Below are positions 17,988 to 26,401 of a stretch of 64,000 nucleotides of DNA, piece by piece. This DNA is from Arthrobacter sp. B6 (GTDB taxonomy: Bacteria; Actinomycetota; Actinomycetes; Actinomycetales; Micrococcaceae). The stretch lies in assembly GCF_001663775.1 (NCBI RefSeq), contig NZ_KV467168.1:2481836-2545835 (forward strand), written 5' to 3'. Under the pieces are notes generated by a model. It was given only the letters and a program-made list of their open reading frames with translations. It did not search any database and had not been told where the DNA came from. A program made the position numbers and the translations under genes. How positions within the stretch are numbered: position 1 is the first letter of the stretch; every line of letters starts with the position of its first letter.

Positions 17988-18536
17988 CTAAAGATGTTCG
18001 GGCAGGACTTCCCGCGCGAGGTCGGCGATGCGCCGCTCGTTGGGAAAGGAGAGCTTCCGTGCGAGTTCCTGGATGGGCACCCAGGCGACGTCCACTGCTT
18101 CCTGGTCGGGATCGTTCTCGATGGTGAGTTCGCCGCCCGTGGCGCGCAGCAGGTAATGGTGCACGGTCTTGTGCACGCGGTGCCCGCTGACAGTGAACCA
18201 GTAGTCGATGCTGCCAAGCGGCGCCAGGATGTTTCCTTCGATGCCGGTTTCCTCGGCAATCTCGCGAACTGCCGCCTGCTCGTTGTTCTCTTTGCCTTCC
18301 GGATGCCCCTTCGGCAGGCACCACTCCAGCCGTCCGCCCCTGTTAAGGCGGGCAATGATTGCAACCCTGAGTTCGCCGTCGGACGTGTCCACCACCACGC
18401 CACCGGCGCTGATTTCCTCAACGGTGGGGAGAGAGGCCGGGGCCGAGTGCTGGGCGGGCGCGACGTGGGCACCGATTGCCGATGGCAACGGTGGATTTGT
18501 CCTCCTGCCGGGAGCGCTCGGTACGGGATGGGCCAT
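17988..18536 (-). CDS. NUDIX hydrolase
   Basis: A 182-residue nucleotide-diphosphate hydrolase. The complete NUDIX box G-x5-E-x7-REUxEExGU is readable as GHPEGKENNEQAAV then REIAEETGI (about residues 87-109). The first 40 residues are a Pro/Ala-rich tail before EEISAGGVVV. The substrate cannot be told from sequence; neighbours (murJ, cca) are those of the widespread actinobacterial MutT-like gene beside the CCA enzyme. ATG 18536 is chosen because the frame further upstream loses NUDIX character and overlaps cca. It is divergent from cca, with 159 bases between for both promoters. Confidence 0.9.
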   Translation of the reverse strand: MAHPVPSAPGRRTNPPLPSAIGAHVAPAQHSAPASLPTVEEISAGGVVVDTSDGELRVAIIARLNRGGRLEWCLPKGHPEGKENNEQAAVREIAEETGIEGNILAPLGSIDYWFTVSGHRVHKTVHHYLLRATGGELTIENDPDQEAVDVAWVPIQELARKLSFPNERRIADLAREVLPEHL

Positions 18537-18695
18537 GAAGTCCACTCTAACGACTCTTGCCCGTTCCTGATGACCGGAACATGACATCAAGATGGACTGC
18601 GTATGACGCACTTTGCCGGCGCAGGGACGATTAGGCATGATCTTCACGCGATTTTGGCCTGCCAACGCTCTGGTTTCTGCCAAGCTTAAGTAACT

Positions 18696-20204
18696 ATGGC
18701 GCACGTACATCACAAGACTGAATCCCACACCGTCGATTTCCAGGTTGACCCGGTGGTCCTGGAGCTCGGCCAGCGGTTTGTCGACGCCGGCCATGAACTC
18801 TCGCTGGTGGGCGGGCCGGTCCGTGACCTTTTCCTGGGGCGGACGTCGCCGGACCTGGACTTCACGACGGACGCCACGCCTGACCAGACGGTGGCCCTCA
18901 TCAAGAAATGGGCGGACAACTACTGGGAGATCGGCCGCGCCTTCGGAACCATCGGCATGCGCAAGGCCGGTTTCCAGATCGAGGTCACCACGTACCGGGC
19001 CGAGGCCTACGATCCCGAGTCGCGGAAGCCGGTGGTGGCCTTCGGGTCCTCGCTCACCGATGATTTGCTGCGCCGGGACTTCACCATCAACGCCATGGCG
19101 CTGCGGCTGCCCTCGCTGGAACTCATTGACCCGTTCGGCGGCGTCCGGGACCTCCATGGCTCCGTCCTGGCGACGCCCGGTTCACCCGAAGACTCCTTCT
19201 CCGACGATCCCCTCCGCATGATGCGCGCTGCCCGGTTTGCCTCGCAGCTGGGGATTTCCGTGCACGACGACGTTCGCCTGGCCATGAGCCAGATGGCCGA
19301 GCGGATCACCATCATCTCCGCCGAACGTGTTCGCGATGAACTGGTCAAGCTCATCTGCGGCGCCAACCCCCGGACCGGTGTGGACCTGCTGGTGGACACC
19401 GGCCTCGCCGAGTTCGTGCTGCCGGAAGTGTCCGCCTTGCGGCTTGAATCGGACGAGCACCACCGTCATAAGGACGTGTACCAGCATTCGTTGCAGGTAC
19501 TGGAGCAGGCGGCTGCCCTGGAAACCGATGCCGACGGCGACGTGCCGGCTCCGGACTTTGTGCTGCGGTTTGCGGCGCTCATGCACGACGTCGGCAAGCC
19601 GGCTACGCGGCGTTTCGAGCCGGGCGGTGCGGTCAGCTTCCGCCATCACGACATGGTGGGATCGAAGCTCACGGCGAAGCGGATGAAGACACTGCGCTTC
19701 GACAATGACACCATCAAAGCCGTGGCCCGCCTGGTGGAACTGCACATGCGCTTCTACGGCTACGGGGATGCAGGCTGGAGCGATTCGGCCGTCCGGCGCT
19801 ACGTCACGGACGCCGGCCCGCTGCTGGAGCGCCTGCACCGGCTGACACGCTCGGACGTCACCACCCGGAACCAGCGCAAGGCCGAACGCCTCGCCTTCGC
19901 CTACGACGACCTGGAAAGCCGCATTGCCGCCCTGCGGGAGCAGGAATCACTGGATGCCGTGCGGCCCGACCTCGACGGCGCCCGGATCATGGCCGTCCTG
20001 GGCCTCAAGCCAGGGCCGGTTGTGGGGCGGGCATACAAGTTCCTCCTGGAGGAACGGATGGAGCACGGCCCGCTGCAGCCGGCCGATGCCGAGGCCAGGC
20101 TGCTCGCCTGGTGGGCCCAGCAGCCTGAAGCAGCACCTCCGGTTCCGGAGGCCGATGAGTCCCCCGCCGACGTCGAACTTTCCGCTACTGAGGAGCCCAA
20201 ATGA
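18696..20204 (+). CDS. cca: CCA tRNA nucleotidyltransferase with HD domain
   Basis: Adds or repairs the CCA end of tRNAs. 502 residues. The class II nucleotidyltransferase signature is LVGGPVRDLFLGR (about 34-46) with the catalytic pair DLDFTT (about 53-58). The conserved RRDFTINAMA follows, then DPLRMMRAARFASQLG. An HD phosphohydrolase-type domain is visible (ALMHDVGKPATR, about 296-308, and later VELHMRF). A short acidic Pro/Glu tail closes it. The stop overlaps the next start (ATGA). Confidence 0.95.
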   Translation: MAHVHHKTESHTVDFQVDPVVLELGQRFVDAGHELSLVGGPVRDLFLGRTSPDLDFTTDATPDQTVALIKKWADNYWEIGRAFGTIGMRKAGFQIEVTTYRAEAYDPESRKPVVAFGSSLTDDLLRRDFTINAMALRLPSLELIDPFGGVRDLHGSVLATPGSPEDSFSDDPLRMMRAARFASQLGISVHDDVRLAMSQMAERITIISAERVRDELVKLICGANPRTGVDLLVDTGLAEFVLPEVSALRLESDEHHRHKDVYQHSLQVLEQAAALETDADGDVPAPDFVLRFAALMHDVGKPATRRFEPGGAVSFRHHDMVGSKLTAKRMKTLRFDNDTIKAVARLVELHMRFYGYGDAGWSDSAVRRYVTDAGPLLERLHRLTRSDVTTRNQRKAERLAFAYDDLESRIAALREQESLDAVRPDLDGARIMAVLGLKPGPVVGRAYKFLLEERMEHGPLQPADAEARLLAWWAQQPEAAPPVPEADESPADVELSATEEPK

Positions 20205-20785
20205 ACATTTCTGCCATGACCCCCCGGCCCCAGCTCTGGATCCTGCGCCACGGCGAGACAGAATGGTCCAAGAGCGGCCAGTACACGGGCCTTACCGATC
20301 TGCCGCTGACCGTGGAAGGCGAGCAGCAGGCAGTTGAAGCCCGCAAAGTGCTGGACCAGGTGGACTTCGACCTCGTCCTGACCTCGCCCCTGCGACGTGC
20401 CCGCCGGACCGCTGAACTGGCAGGATTCCCGGACGCGCAGCATGAGCCGCTCGCAGTGGAGTGGAACTACGGGGACTATGAAGGCATCAGCTCGGACCTG
20501 ATCCGTAAGGACAACCCCGACTACCTGATCTGGACACACGGAGTACCCAATGGGGAGACCCTGGACGAGGTTGCTGCCCGTGCGGACAAGATTGTGGCCA
20601 GGGTCCTCGAATCGGGTTTGGATAATGTGCTGATCGTCGCCCACGGGCACTTTTCCCGGATCCTTACAGCGCGATGGCTTGAATTGGCCCCCACCGAAGG
20701 GCGCCACTTCATTCTCGGGACCGCAAAAGTCTGCACCTTGGGCTGGGATAAGAAGACCCCTGCAATTGTCCGCTGGGGCCTCTAA
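20201..20785 (+). CDS. Histidine phosphatase (phosphoglycerate mutase-like)
   Basis: A 194-residue member of the histidine phosphatase superfamily. The phospho-histidine motif LRHGETEW is at residues 11-18, the second half has AHGHFSRILTARWLEL (about 147-162) with the second catalytic His, and SPLRRARRTAEL lies between. Length and motifs fit broad-specificity phosphatases such as CobC- or MSMEG-type acid phosphatases rather than a glycolytic mutase. It overlaps the end of cca by 4 bases and is translationally coupled to it. Confidence 0.92.
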   Translation: MNISAMTPRPQLWILRHGETEWSKSGQYTGLTDLPLTVEGEQQAVEARKVLDQVDFDLVLTSPLRRARRTAELAGFPDAQHEPLAVEWNYGDYEGISSDLIRKDNPDYLIWTHGVPNGETLDEVAARADKIVARVLESGLDNVLIVAHGHFSRILTARWLELAPTEGRHFILGTAKVCTLGWDKKTPAIVRWGL

Positions 20786-20951
20786 ACGCAATTCATAAAC
20801 TTCTTCGAAAAACTTCCAGAAATAGATGGCGCACAGCCGCATTCGTAGTGTAATTTTATTTCTGACCCCAGAGCGGCTTGCCGGGGTACGGCGCGCGTTG
20901 CCAGGCCAGTCAGCTGGAGCAACGGCAGAGCAGAAAAGGAGGTTGGGAAAA

Positions 20952-21047
20952 ATGATTACTTTGACTAGCGGATGGAAGATGACCATCACCGCGTCCCCGG
21001 CCCCTGTTGCTCACGCGCGCCATTTTAACGGAGCGTCCGACTCCTAA
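20952..21047 (+). CDS. Putative 31-residue peptide (possible leader peptide)
   Basis: ATG at 20952 is preceded by a strong AAAAGGAGG (20935-20943), one of the best ribosome binding sites in the window. The peptide begins MITLTSGWKMTITASPAP and ends GASDS, a mix of Thr/Ser with a basic HARHF patch. I do not recognise it. It sits 166 bases after the phosphatase stop in a region without other genes. It may be a regulatory leader peptide or a small secreted or toxin-like product; translation is supported only by the ribosome binding site. Confidence 0.4.
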   Translation: MITLTSGWKMTITASPAPVAHARHFNGASDS

Positions 21048-21229
21048 GCCTTCCTGCTCCTGATGCCGCCACCGGCGGGGTCAGTGGAGTTCGAAGTTCC
21101 TCATAACTGCCCGCATTTCGGGCGGCTCATGTCGGCACACTGTCAAGGCGGAACCACGCGGTGACGCAGCATCCCCATAATTCGGAACCTGGCTTCTTGT
21201 TGGGGTCTGCAGCACCGTTGTTTCAGGGG

Positions 21230-21365
21230 CCTATTTCGCATTCGCGAATCACTAATTAGTACCGGGCATTTTTATGCCTATTTAGTGCCGGTATTGTCGC
21301 GCCTTTACCGGGCTCTATTTGGCATGCCCAATTTCATTCCGTCGAAAGCAAGGAAAAAGCTAATG
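21230..21365 (+). promoter_or_regulatory. AT-rich intergenic stretch with repeated TTAGTRCCGG and a small hairpin
   Basis: This stretch is clearly richer in A and T than its surroundings. TTAGTACCGG (21255) and TTAGTGCCGG (21282) repeat 27 bases apart, and GGCATTTTTATGCC forms a 5-base stem between them. TACCGG and CCGGTA arms could also pair. It lies just upstream of the small gene at 21441 and probably holds its promoter or an operator. The remainder of 20,786-21,677 shows nothing else recognisable. Confidence 0.4.
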
Positions 21366-21440
21366 ACCGCTACAGCGGCGAAACCGCAGACGAGGCAGTC
21401 CAGCCTGGCAACCAGCCGACACCGAAAGGGGGTGACCACC

Positions 21441-21581
21441 ATGATCAAGAGGATCACCAAGGCATTGTTCTCCCGGCGCCGGCCGGACCGCGACCGCCGT
21501 CCGTTCAACGAGCAGCTGCTGGAACGGCACCGTGAGGACGTTTACCTACTGATGCACCAGCAAATGCGCGGCATGAACTGA
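21441..21581 (+). CDS. Small basic protein of unknown function, 46 residues
   Basis: ATG 21441 is preceded by AAAGGGGGTG at a suitable distance. The product begins MIKRITKALFSRRRPDRDRR and ends MHQQMRGMN; it is strongly charged, with a short amphipathic N-terminus and a predicted helix LLERHREDVYLLMHQQM. An in-frame upstream ATG at 21363 (MTATAAKPQTRQ) would give 72 residues, but its ribosome binding site is poorer. I recognise no family. Downstream, 96 bases separate it from the convergent glycosyltransferase gene. Confidence 0.55.
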   Translation: MIKRITKALFSRRRPDRDRRPFNEQLLERHREDVYLLMHQQMRGMN

Positions 21582-21677
21582 TGCAGCGGTCGCTCTTCGC
21601 TCGCCCTGGAGGAGCTGACGGCTACCATGGTCGGCATCCCGGCTGGAGCCTGCGCGGCAACGCGTGGGCTCCAGCGC

Positions 21678-23207
21678 TCAACTGCAGGCGAAGGCCACTA
21701 TGTGCATCCGCGCGTACATGAGACTTTGAGTTTCCGTGCAGCCCGCTGAAGCGAAGGCCGAAAGATCGTCGGGGGCGTCGCTTGCGTCTCCGATGAACCA
21801 CACGTTTCCCTTGCCGGACAGCTGCGCCGGCGTGACCGCAGCGTTTTCACCCCACAGGGTCCCGGATTCTGCGGGGCTCACGGCGAGCGACAGGTCCTGC
21901 ACATTCCTGAAATCGTCCGGATAGGCAAGGGTCATGTCCCGGAGGTAGGCATGCTCGAACACCATGGCTGCCGGTGCATTGGCATCCGCGGCTACATGGT
22001 CCCCTATCTTCCGCTCCGTGTCCGGCGGTTCATTCACCAAACTCTTCAGCGTAAGTTGTGGAACCAGGCTTACTGCGACCACGACAGCGACGGCCGCGTA
22101 CCGCAGCCAGGCCCGCCGGGCGGGAATGCTGACGATTCCCAGGCCCACCAGGAGGGCGAAGGCGGGCGCGGTAAACGTGAGGTACCGGGCTACATATACC
22201 GGCTGGGCAACAACACTCACCAGCACGAGGCCTGCGATGGGGAGGACAACTCCGGTGAGGCACAGGACCAGCAAGGTCCGCGCCTGCTGCATCCTCCGTG
22301 AGGTCCATAGCCCCCAGACCACCAGGCCCACCTCAACGACACCTAGAAGCGCCACAAACGCCAGGATCCACTGCGGCGGAAGGTTTCCGGTGGGGCGGTC
22401 TTCTCCATAGAAGAATTGCTTAACAGCTGCAGTGCTCAGTGTTTGCGCCAGGGACCTGTTCTCGATCCACGAAACCTGGGCTTTCTGGCCCATGGCGAAC
22501 AGCAGGAATGGCAGGACACCCGCGCCGACGGCAGCGCAGGCAGCGGCGGTCGCGATGGGCCGGCGCCGAAGCAGGATGGCAGCGAAAGCGTGGGCCGCCA
22601 CCGCCAACACAAAGAACATGAACGTCCAGACGCCTATTACCGCGCAGAGGGCGTAGAGGACCCAGTCGAGTACTCGGTTGGATTTCCAGGCACGCAGTAG
22701 CAAAAGGGTGAGGATGACGGCCAAAAGGGCCGTAAACGCCGACTGCCGCGCTTCAGTCCCTGCCCACACCATGCGGGGAAGAACTGCCAGGACCAGACCG
22801 GAGGAAACGCCGAGGGCAGTGGATCCCAGCTTCCGACCAATCACCACCGTCCCGGCGCACGCAAGGCCGACGGCCAGCGCGGACGGTGTTCGCAGGGCGA
22901 TCTCAGAGAACCCGAAAACGGAGGTCCAGGCGTGCATCATGAAGTAGTACAGTCCGTGGACCGCGTCCACGGACTGAAGGAGGACCAGGAGCTGCGCAGG
23001 AGACCTGTCGACCGCGGAGATGGTGGCAATCTCGTCATCCCAGAAAGAGGGAATCCACAAACCAACGAATGCGACGCAGAAGGCCAACAGCCCGACCCTC
23101 GCCGGCCCGGTCCAGCGCACGCCGCTTAGCTGCATGGGTCGTTCCTCGGGCTGCGCAACGCGGTCCCGCTGCTGTAGTTCCTGAGCGTCCGGCGGCTGAT
23201 TCAACAC
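21678..23207 (-). CDS. GT39-like (dolichyl-phosphate-mannose-type) membrane glycosyltransferase
   Basis: A polytopic protein of 509 residues with about 10-12 hydrophobic segments. After the first transmembrane helix comes SFWDDEIATISA, matching the acidic pair that lipid-phosphate-sugar-dependent GT-C enzymes keep in the first extracytoplasmic loop. HGLYYFMMHAW and ALRTPSALAVGL then follow the PMT/ArnT pattern. GTG 23207 is preceded by AAGGAAA. Such enzymes transfer a sugar from polyprenyl phosphate to an extracytoplasmic acceptor; donor and acceptor cannot be deduced. It is divergent from the GT87 gene at 23379. Confidence 0.8.
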   Translation of the reverse strand: MLNQPPDAQELQQRDRVAQPEERPMQLSGVRWTGPARVGLLAFCVAFVGLWIPSFWDDEIATISAVDRSPAQLLVLLQSVDAVHGLYYFMMHAWTSVFGFSEIALRTPSALAVGLACAGTVVIGRKLGSTALGVSSGLVLAVLPRMVWAGTEARQSAFTALLAVILTLLLLRAWKSNRVLDWVLYALCAVIGVWTFMFFVLAVAAHAFAAILLRRRPIATAAACAAVGAGVLPFLLFAMGQKAQVSWIENRSLAQTLSTAAVKQFFYGEDRPTGNLPPQWILAFVALLGVVEVGLVVWGLWTSRRMQQARTLLVLCLTGVVLPIAGLVLVSVVAQPVYVARYLTFTAPAFALLVGLGIVSIPARRAWLRYAAVAVVVAVSLVPQLTLKSLVNEPPDTERKIGDHVAADANAPAAMVFEHAYLRDMTLAYPDDFRNVQDLSLAVSPAESGTLWGENAAVTPAQLSGKGNVWFIGDASDAPDDLSAFASAGCTETQSLMYARMHIVAFACS

Positions 23208-23378
23208 TGTGTTTCCTTGAGGTCAGTCGTGTCGTGGAACAGGCCGACCCCAGGTCCGCTCCCCAATGTAAGGTCTCGCAAAGGCCGCCGGAACAGTACT
23301 CGGCGTACGAATCGACGATACACGGGTGAGTGAGGGCCGCCTGCGGGCGCGGGGCATCACCCCGGTAAGCTCGAAGGC

Positions 23379-24845
23379 ATGCAGGACACGAAGCCGCCGG
23401 CGCCCGCGCACCGCGCCCGCCTGGTTGTTCCCAGCCGCAGTGACCTGTTGCTGAGGAACTTCACGGAACTGATTGGCGGGCCGATGGGCTCCCGCTCTGC
23501 GCCAGGCCTTGTCTCCCCCGGCGTTTTTACCGTTGAACGGGTCCTGATCATCCTGACAGTGCTCGCGGCCCTTGCAGGCGTTCTGATCAAGGGCTACTGC
23601 CGCGCCAACGGGTGGGAGTCCCCCGGCCAGTTCTACTCCACGTGTTACTCCGACTTTCCGGAACTCTTCCGGAACAGGGGCCTGGGGGACGGCACCTTCC
23701 CGTTTTTCAGCCAGGGAAGCCTGTTCGAATACCCGGTCCTGATGGGACTCATTGCCGGTGCCACCGCGTGGTTGGTACCCGGCCAGGGCGTGAGTGACGC
23801 CAGGATCCTCGGCTACTTCGACTTTAATGCCACGCTGATCGCTGCTGTGTGGATCGTTACGGTGCTGGCCACTGCACGGATGTCACGCCGGCGGCCGTGG
23901 GACGCAGCCATGGTGGCGCTGGCGCCCGGCATCGTGCTTGCCGGGACCATCAACTGGGACATGTGGGCCGTGGGCCTGCTGGCGCTGGGCATGCTGTGTT
24001 TTTCGCGGGGAAGGCTGGTGCTGGCCGGTATCCTTATCGGCCTGGGCACAGCCACCAAGCTCTACCCCGTGCTTGTTTTCGGTGCCATTCTGCTCCTGGC
24101 GCTCCGGACCGGCAAGATCCGGACGTTCCTGGTCACGGCGGGTGCCGCCCTGGTAGCTTGGCTGGCCGTTAACCTACCGGTCGCGCTTATGAATCCCTCA
24201 GGCTGGCAGTATTTCTACCAGTTCACGGAGGACCGCCCGGCCGGTTACAGCTCCCCCTGGTTCGCGTACAACCTGGTGGCAACCAGGCTGCGCTGGATGG
24301 TCCTGGACGCTGCAATCATCAATGCGCTGGCCCTCAACCTGTTTGTGCTTGCGTGCGTCGGCATTGCGCTTGTGGCACTGACTTCAGCGAGCCGGCCCCG
24401 CCTGGCGCAGCTTGCTTTCCTCATCGTGGCTGCCTTCATCCTGACGAACAAGGTCTATTCCCCGCAGTTTGTGATCTGGCTGATCCCCCTCCTTGCCCTG
24501 GCGAGGCCGCGGTGGCGGGACTTCCTCGTGTGGCAGGGAATCGAGGGGCTGCACTGGGCCGCCATCTGGATGTACCTGGGACAGGTGACCAGCGGGGGCT
24601 CAACACAGCACAATATTGATATGCCCTACTACGTCCTTGCTGTCGCCGGCCATATGCTTGCAACGGCATATCTCATGGGCCGCGTTGTGTGGGACATCTA
24701 CGACCCCGGCTACGACCCCATCCGCCGGCATGATCTTGACGATCCCCACGGTGGCCCCTTTGAAGGCGCATCCGACCGGTTGAGGCTCAATATCCTCCGC
24801 CCGGCTGAGTCCGTCTTTCCCTGGCGGGCCAAGAGCCATGCCTGA
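23379..24845 (+). CDS. GT87 family (DUF2029) membrane glycosyltransferase
   Basis: A 488-residue polytopic protein. A 45-residue cytoplasmic head is followed by TM1 (VLIILTVLAALAGVLI) and a loop with CYSDFPELFRNRGL and PFFSQGSLFEYPVLMGL, the arrangement of GT87 enzymes, which use polyprenyl-phosphate sugars on the outer face (mycobacterial members build lipomannan/arabinomannan). Further helices include LALGMLCFSRGRLVLAGILIG and NKVYSPQFVIWLIPLLAL. The 3' end overlaps the next gene by 8 bases, so the pair is one unit. Confidence 0.85.
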   Translation: MQDTKPPAPAHRARLVVPSRSDLLLRNFTELIGGPMGSRSAPGLVSPGVFTVERVLIILTVLAALAGVLIKGYCRANGWESPGQFYSTCYSDFPELFRNRGLGDGTFPFFSQGSLFEYPVLMGLIAGATAWLVPGQGVSDARILGYFDFNATLIAAVWIVTVLATARMSRRRPWDAAMVALAPGIVLAGTINWDMWAVGLLALGMLCFSRGRLVLAGILIGLGTATKLYPVLVFGAILLLALRTGKIRTFLVTAGAALVAWLAVNLPVALMNPSGWQYFYQFTEDRPAGYSSPWFAYNLVATRLRWMVLDAAIINALALNLFVLACVGIALVALTSASRPRLAQLAFLIVAAFILTNKVYSPQFVIWLIPLLALARPRWRDFLVWQGIEGLHWAAIWMYLGQVTSGGSTQHNIDMPYYVLAVAGHMLATAYLMGRVVWDIYDPGYDPIRRHDLDDPHGGPFEGASDRLRLNILRPAESVFPWRAKSHA

Positions 24846-26286
24846 CGTCGCCGTCGTCGGATCCGGACCCAACGGGCTGGCAGCCGCGGCCGTTTTGGCT
24901 CGGGCTGGACTGCACGTGGAAGTCTTTGAAGCGGCCGGGACAATCGGGGGCGGTACCCGGACTTCAGAGCTGATGCTGCCCGGGCACGTCCACGATATCT
25001 GCTCGGCGGTCCATCCGATGGCGCTGGCTTCGCCGTTCTTCCGCTCCTTTGAACTGGCACGCAGGGTGGAACTTGTGGTCCCGGAACTGTCGTTCGGGTC
25101 CCCACTGGACGGCGGGCGCTCGGCCTTGGCCTACCATTCGCTGGACCGGACGGTTCAAGGGCTGGGCCGGGACGGTTCAGCCTATCGGAAACTGATGGCC
25201 CCGATTGTCAGCCGCATCGACGGGGTGATGGACCTGACCCAGCACCAGCTCCTCCGGATCCCCGGGGATCCAGCTGCGGCGGCGCTCTTCGGACTTCGGA
25301 CCCTGGAACAGGGCACGCGGCTGTGGAACCTGCGGTTCAGGGAAGACCTGGTTCCCGCGCTGCTTAGCGGTGTCGCAGCCCATGCGGTGTCGCACTTGCC
25401 GTCCCTGGCCGCCGCAGGCGCCGGCCTGATGCTGAATGCCCTGGCCCATGCCCAGGGCTGGCCGATCCCGATGGGGGGTTCGGCGTCGATCGCTGCCGCA
25501 CTGGCGGATGACATCCGCGGCCACGGTGGCGTGCTCCACACCAACAGGCCGGTGGAAACCCTCAGGGAGCTTGGCGGCGCCCGTGCAACGCTGCTGGACG
25601 TGGCACCCCGGGGCCTGCTGGACATCGCGGGCGATGACCTGCCGGCGAAATACCGGAACTCGCTGGAGTCGTTCCGCTACGGGAACGGCTCCTGCAAGGT
25701 TGACTACATCCTCTCAGGGCCAGTTCCCTGGGCGGCCAAGGAACTGGTGGACGCCGGAACGGTGCATGTGGGCGGCACACGTGCGGAATTGGCACGCGCC
25801 GAAAATGAGGTCAGCGCCGGGAAGCATCCGGAGCGCCCGTATGTGCTGGTGGCGCAGCCGTCGCGCTTCGACGGCAGCCGCGCGCCGGCGGGGCACCACG
25901 TGCTGTGGGCCTATTGCCACGTCCCCGCCGGTTCCACGCGGGATATGGGCCATGCCGTCACTGCCCAACTGGAGCGTTTCGCGCCGGGATTCCGCGACCT
26001 TATAGTGCAGACCCACGTGACCACCGCCGAGGAACTGGCCGCCTACAACCGGAACTACATTGGCGGAGACTTCAGTGCCGGCCTGATGGATGTGCGCGGA
26101 CTGGTCCAGAGGCCCGTTGTCTCGCCGGTTCCGTGGCGCACACCGCTCCCCGGCGTTTACCTTTGCTCTTCCTCCACGCCTCCGGGCCCCGGCGTTACGG
26201 GTATGCCGGGCTATTACGCCGCAAAATATGCCTTGAAGGACATATTCGGAATGAAGGTCCCTCCCTTGGGGCTGGGGACTCACTAG
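24838..26286 (+). CDS. NAD(P)/FAD-dependent oxidoreductase (phytoene-desaturase-like)
   Basis: A 482-residue flavoprotein. The N-terminal dinucleotide-binding motif VVGSGPNGLAAAAVLARAG is at residues 5-23, followed by an acidic strand end VEVFEAAGTIGGGTRT. The second half has the typical GVYLCSSSTPPGPGVTGMPG segment of amine oxidase/phytoene-desaturase-like enzymes. No carotenoid cluster is nearby, so the substrate is unknown. It overlaps the upstream GT87 gene by 8 bases. A long palindrome begins 26 bases after its stop. Confidence 0.85.
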   Translation: MPDVAVVGSGPNGLAAAAVLARAGLHVEVFEAAGTIGGGTRTSELMLPGHVHDICSAVHPMALASPFFRSFELARRVELVVPELSFGSPLDGGRSALAYHSLDRTVQGLGRDGSAYRKLMAPIVSRIDGVMDLTQHQLLRIPGDPAAAALFGLRTLEQGTRLWNLRFREDLVPALLSGVAAHAVSHLPSLAAAGAGLMLNALAHAQGWPIPMGGSASIAAALADDIRGHGGVLHTNRPVETLRELGGARATLLDVAPRGLLDIAGDDLPAKYRNSLESFRYGNGSCKVDYILSGPVPWAAKELVDAGTVHVGGTRAELARAENEVSAGKHPERPYVLVAQPSRFDGSRAPAGHHVLWAYCHVPAGSTRDMGHAVTAQLERFAPGFRDLIVQTHVTTAEELAAYNRNYIGGDFSAGLMDVRGLVQRPVVSPVPWRTPLPGVYLCSSSTPPGPGVTGMPGYYAAKYALKDIFGMKVPPLGLGTH

Positions 26287-26311
26287 GTCACGGCGGCTCC
26301 CACATCTTTTC

Positions 26312-26370
26312 CTGCGCGAACGTACAGTTGTGGCCCCGCCCGGATGGGCCACAACTGTACGTTCGCGCAG
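26312..26370. repeat. Perfect 25-bp inverted repeat with a 9-base loop
   Basis: Arms 26312-26336 and 26346-26370 are exactly complementary (outer part CTGCGCGAACGTACAG) around the loop CGCCCGGAT. It lies between the oxidoreductase stop and the PBP start. No U tract follows on either strand within a few bases, so it is not a canonical terminator. It resembles a dispersed intergenic palindrome; whether it recurs in the genome cannot be seen here. Confidence 0.85.
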
Positions 26371-26401
26371 CTTGATGGCCAAAACGCGGCATAATGGCGC
26401 C

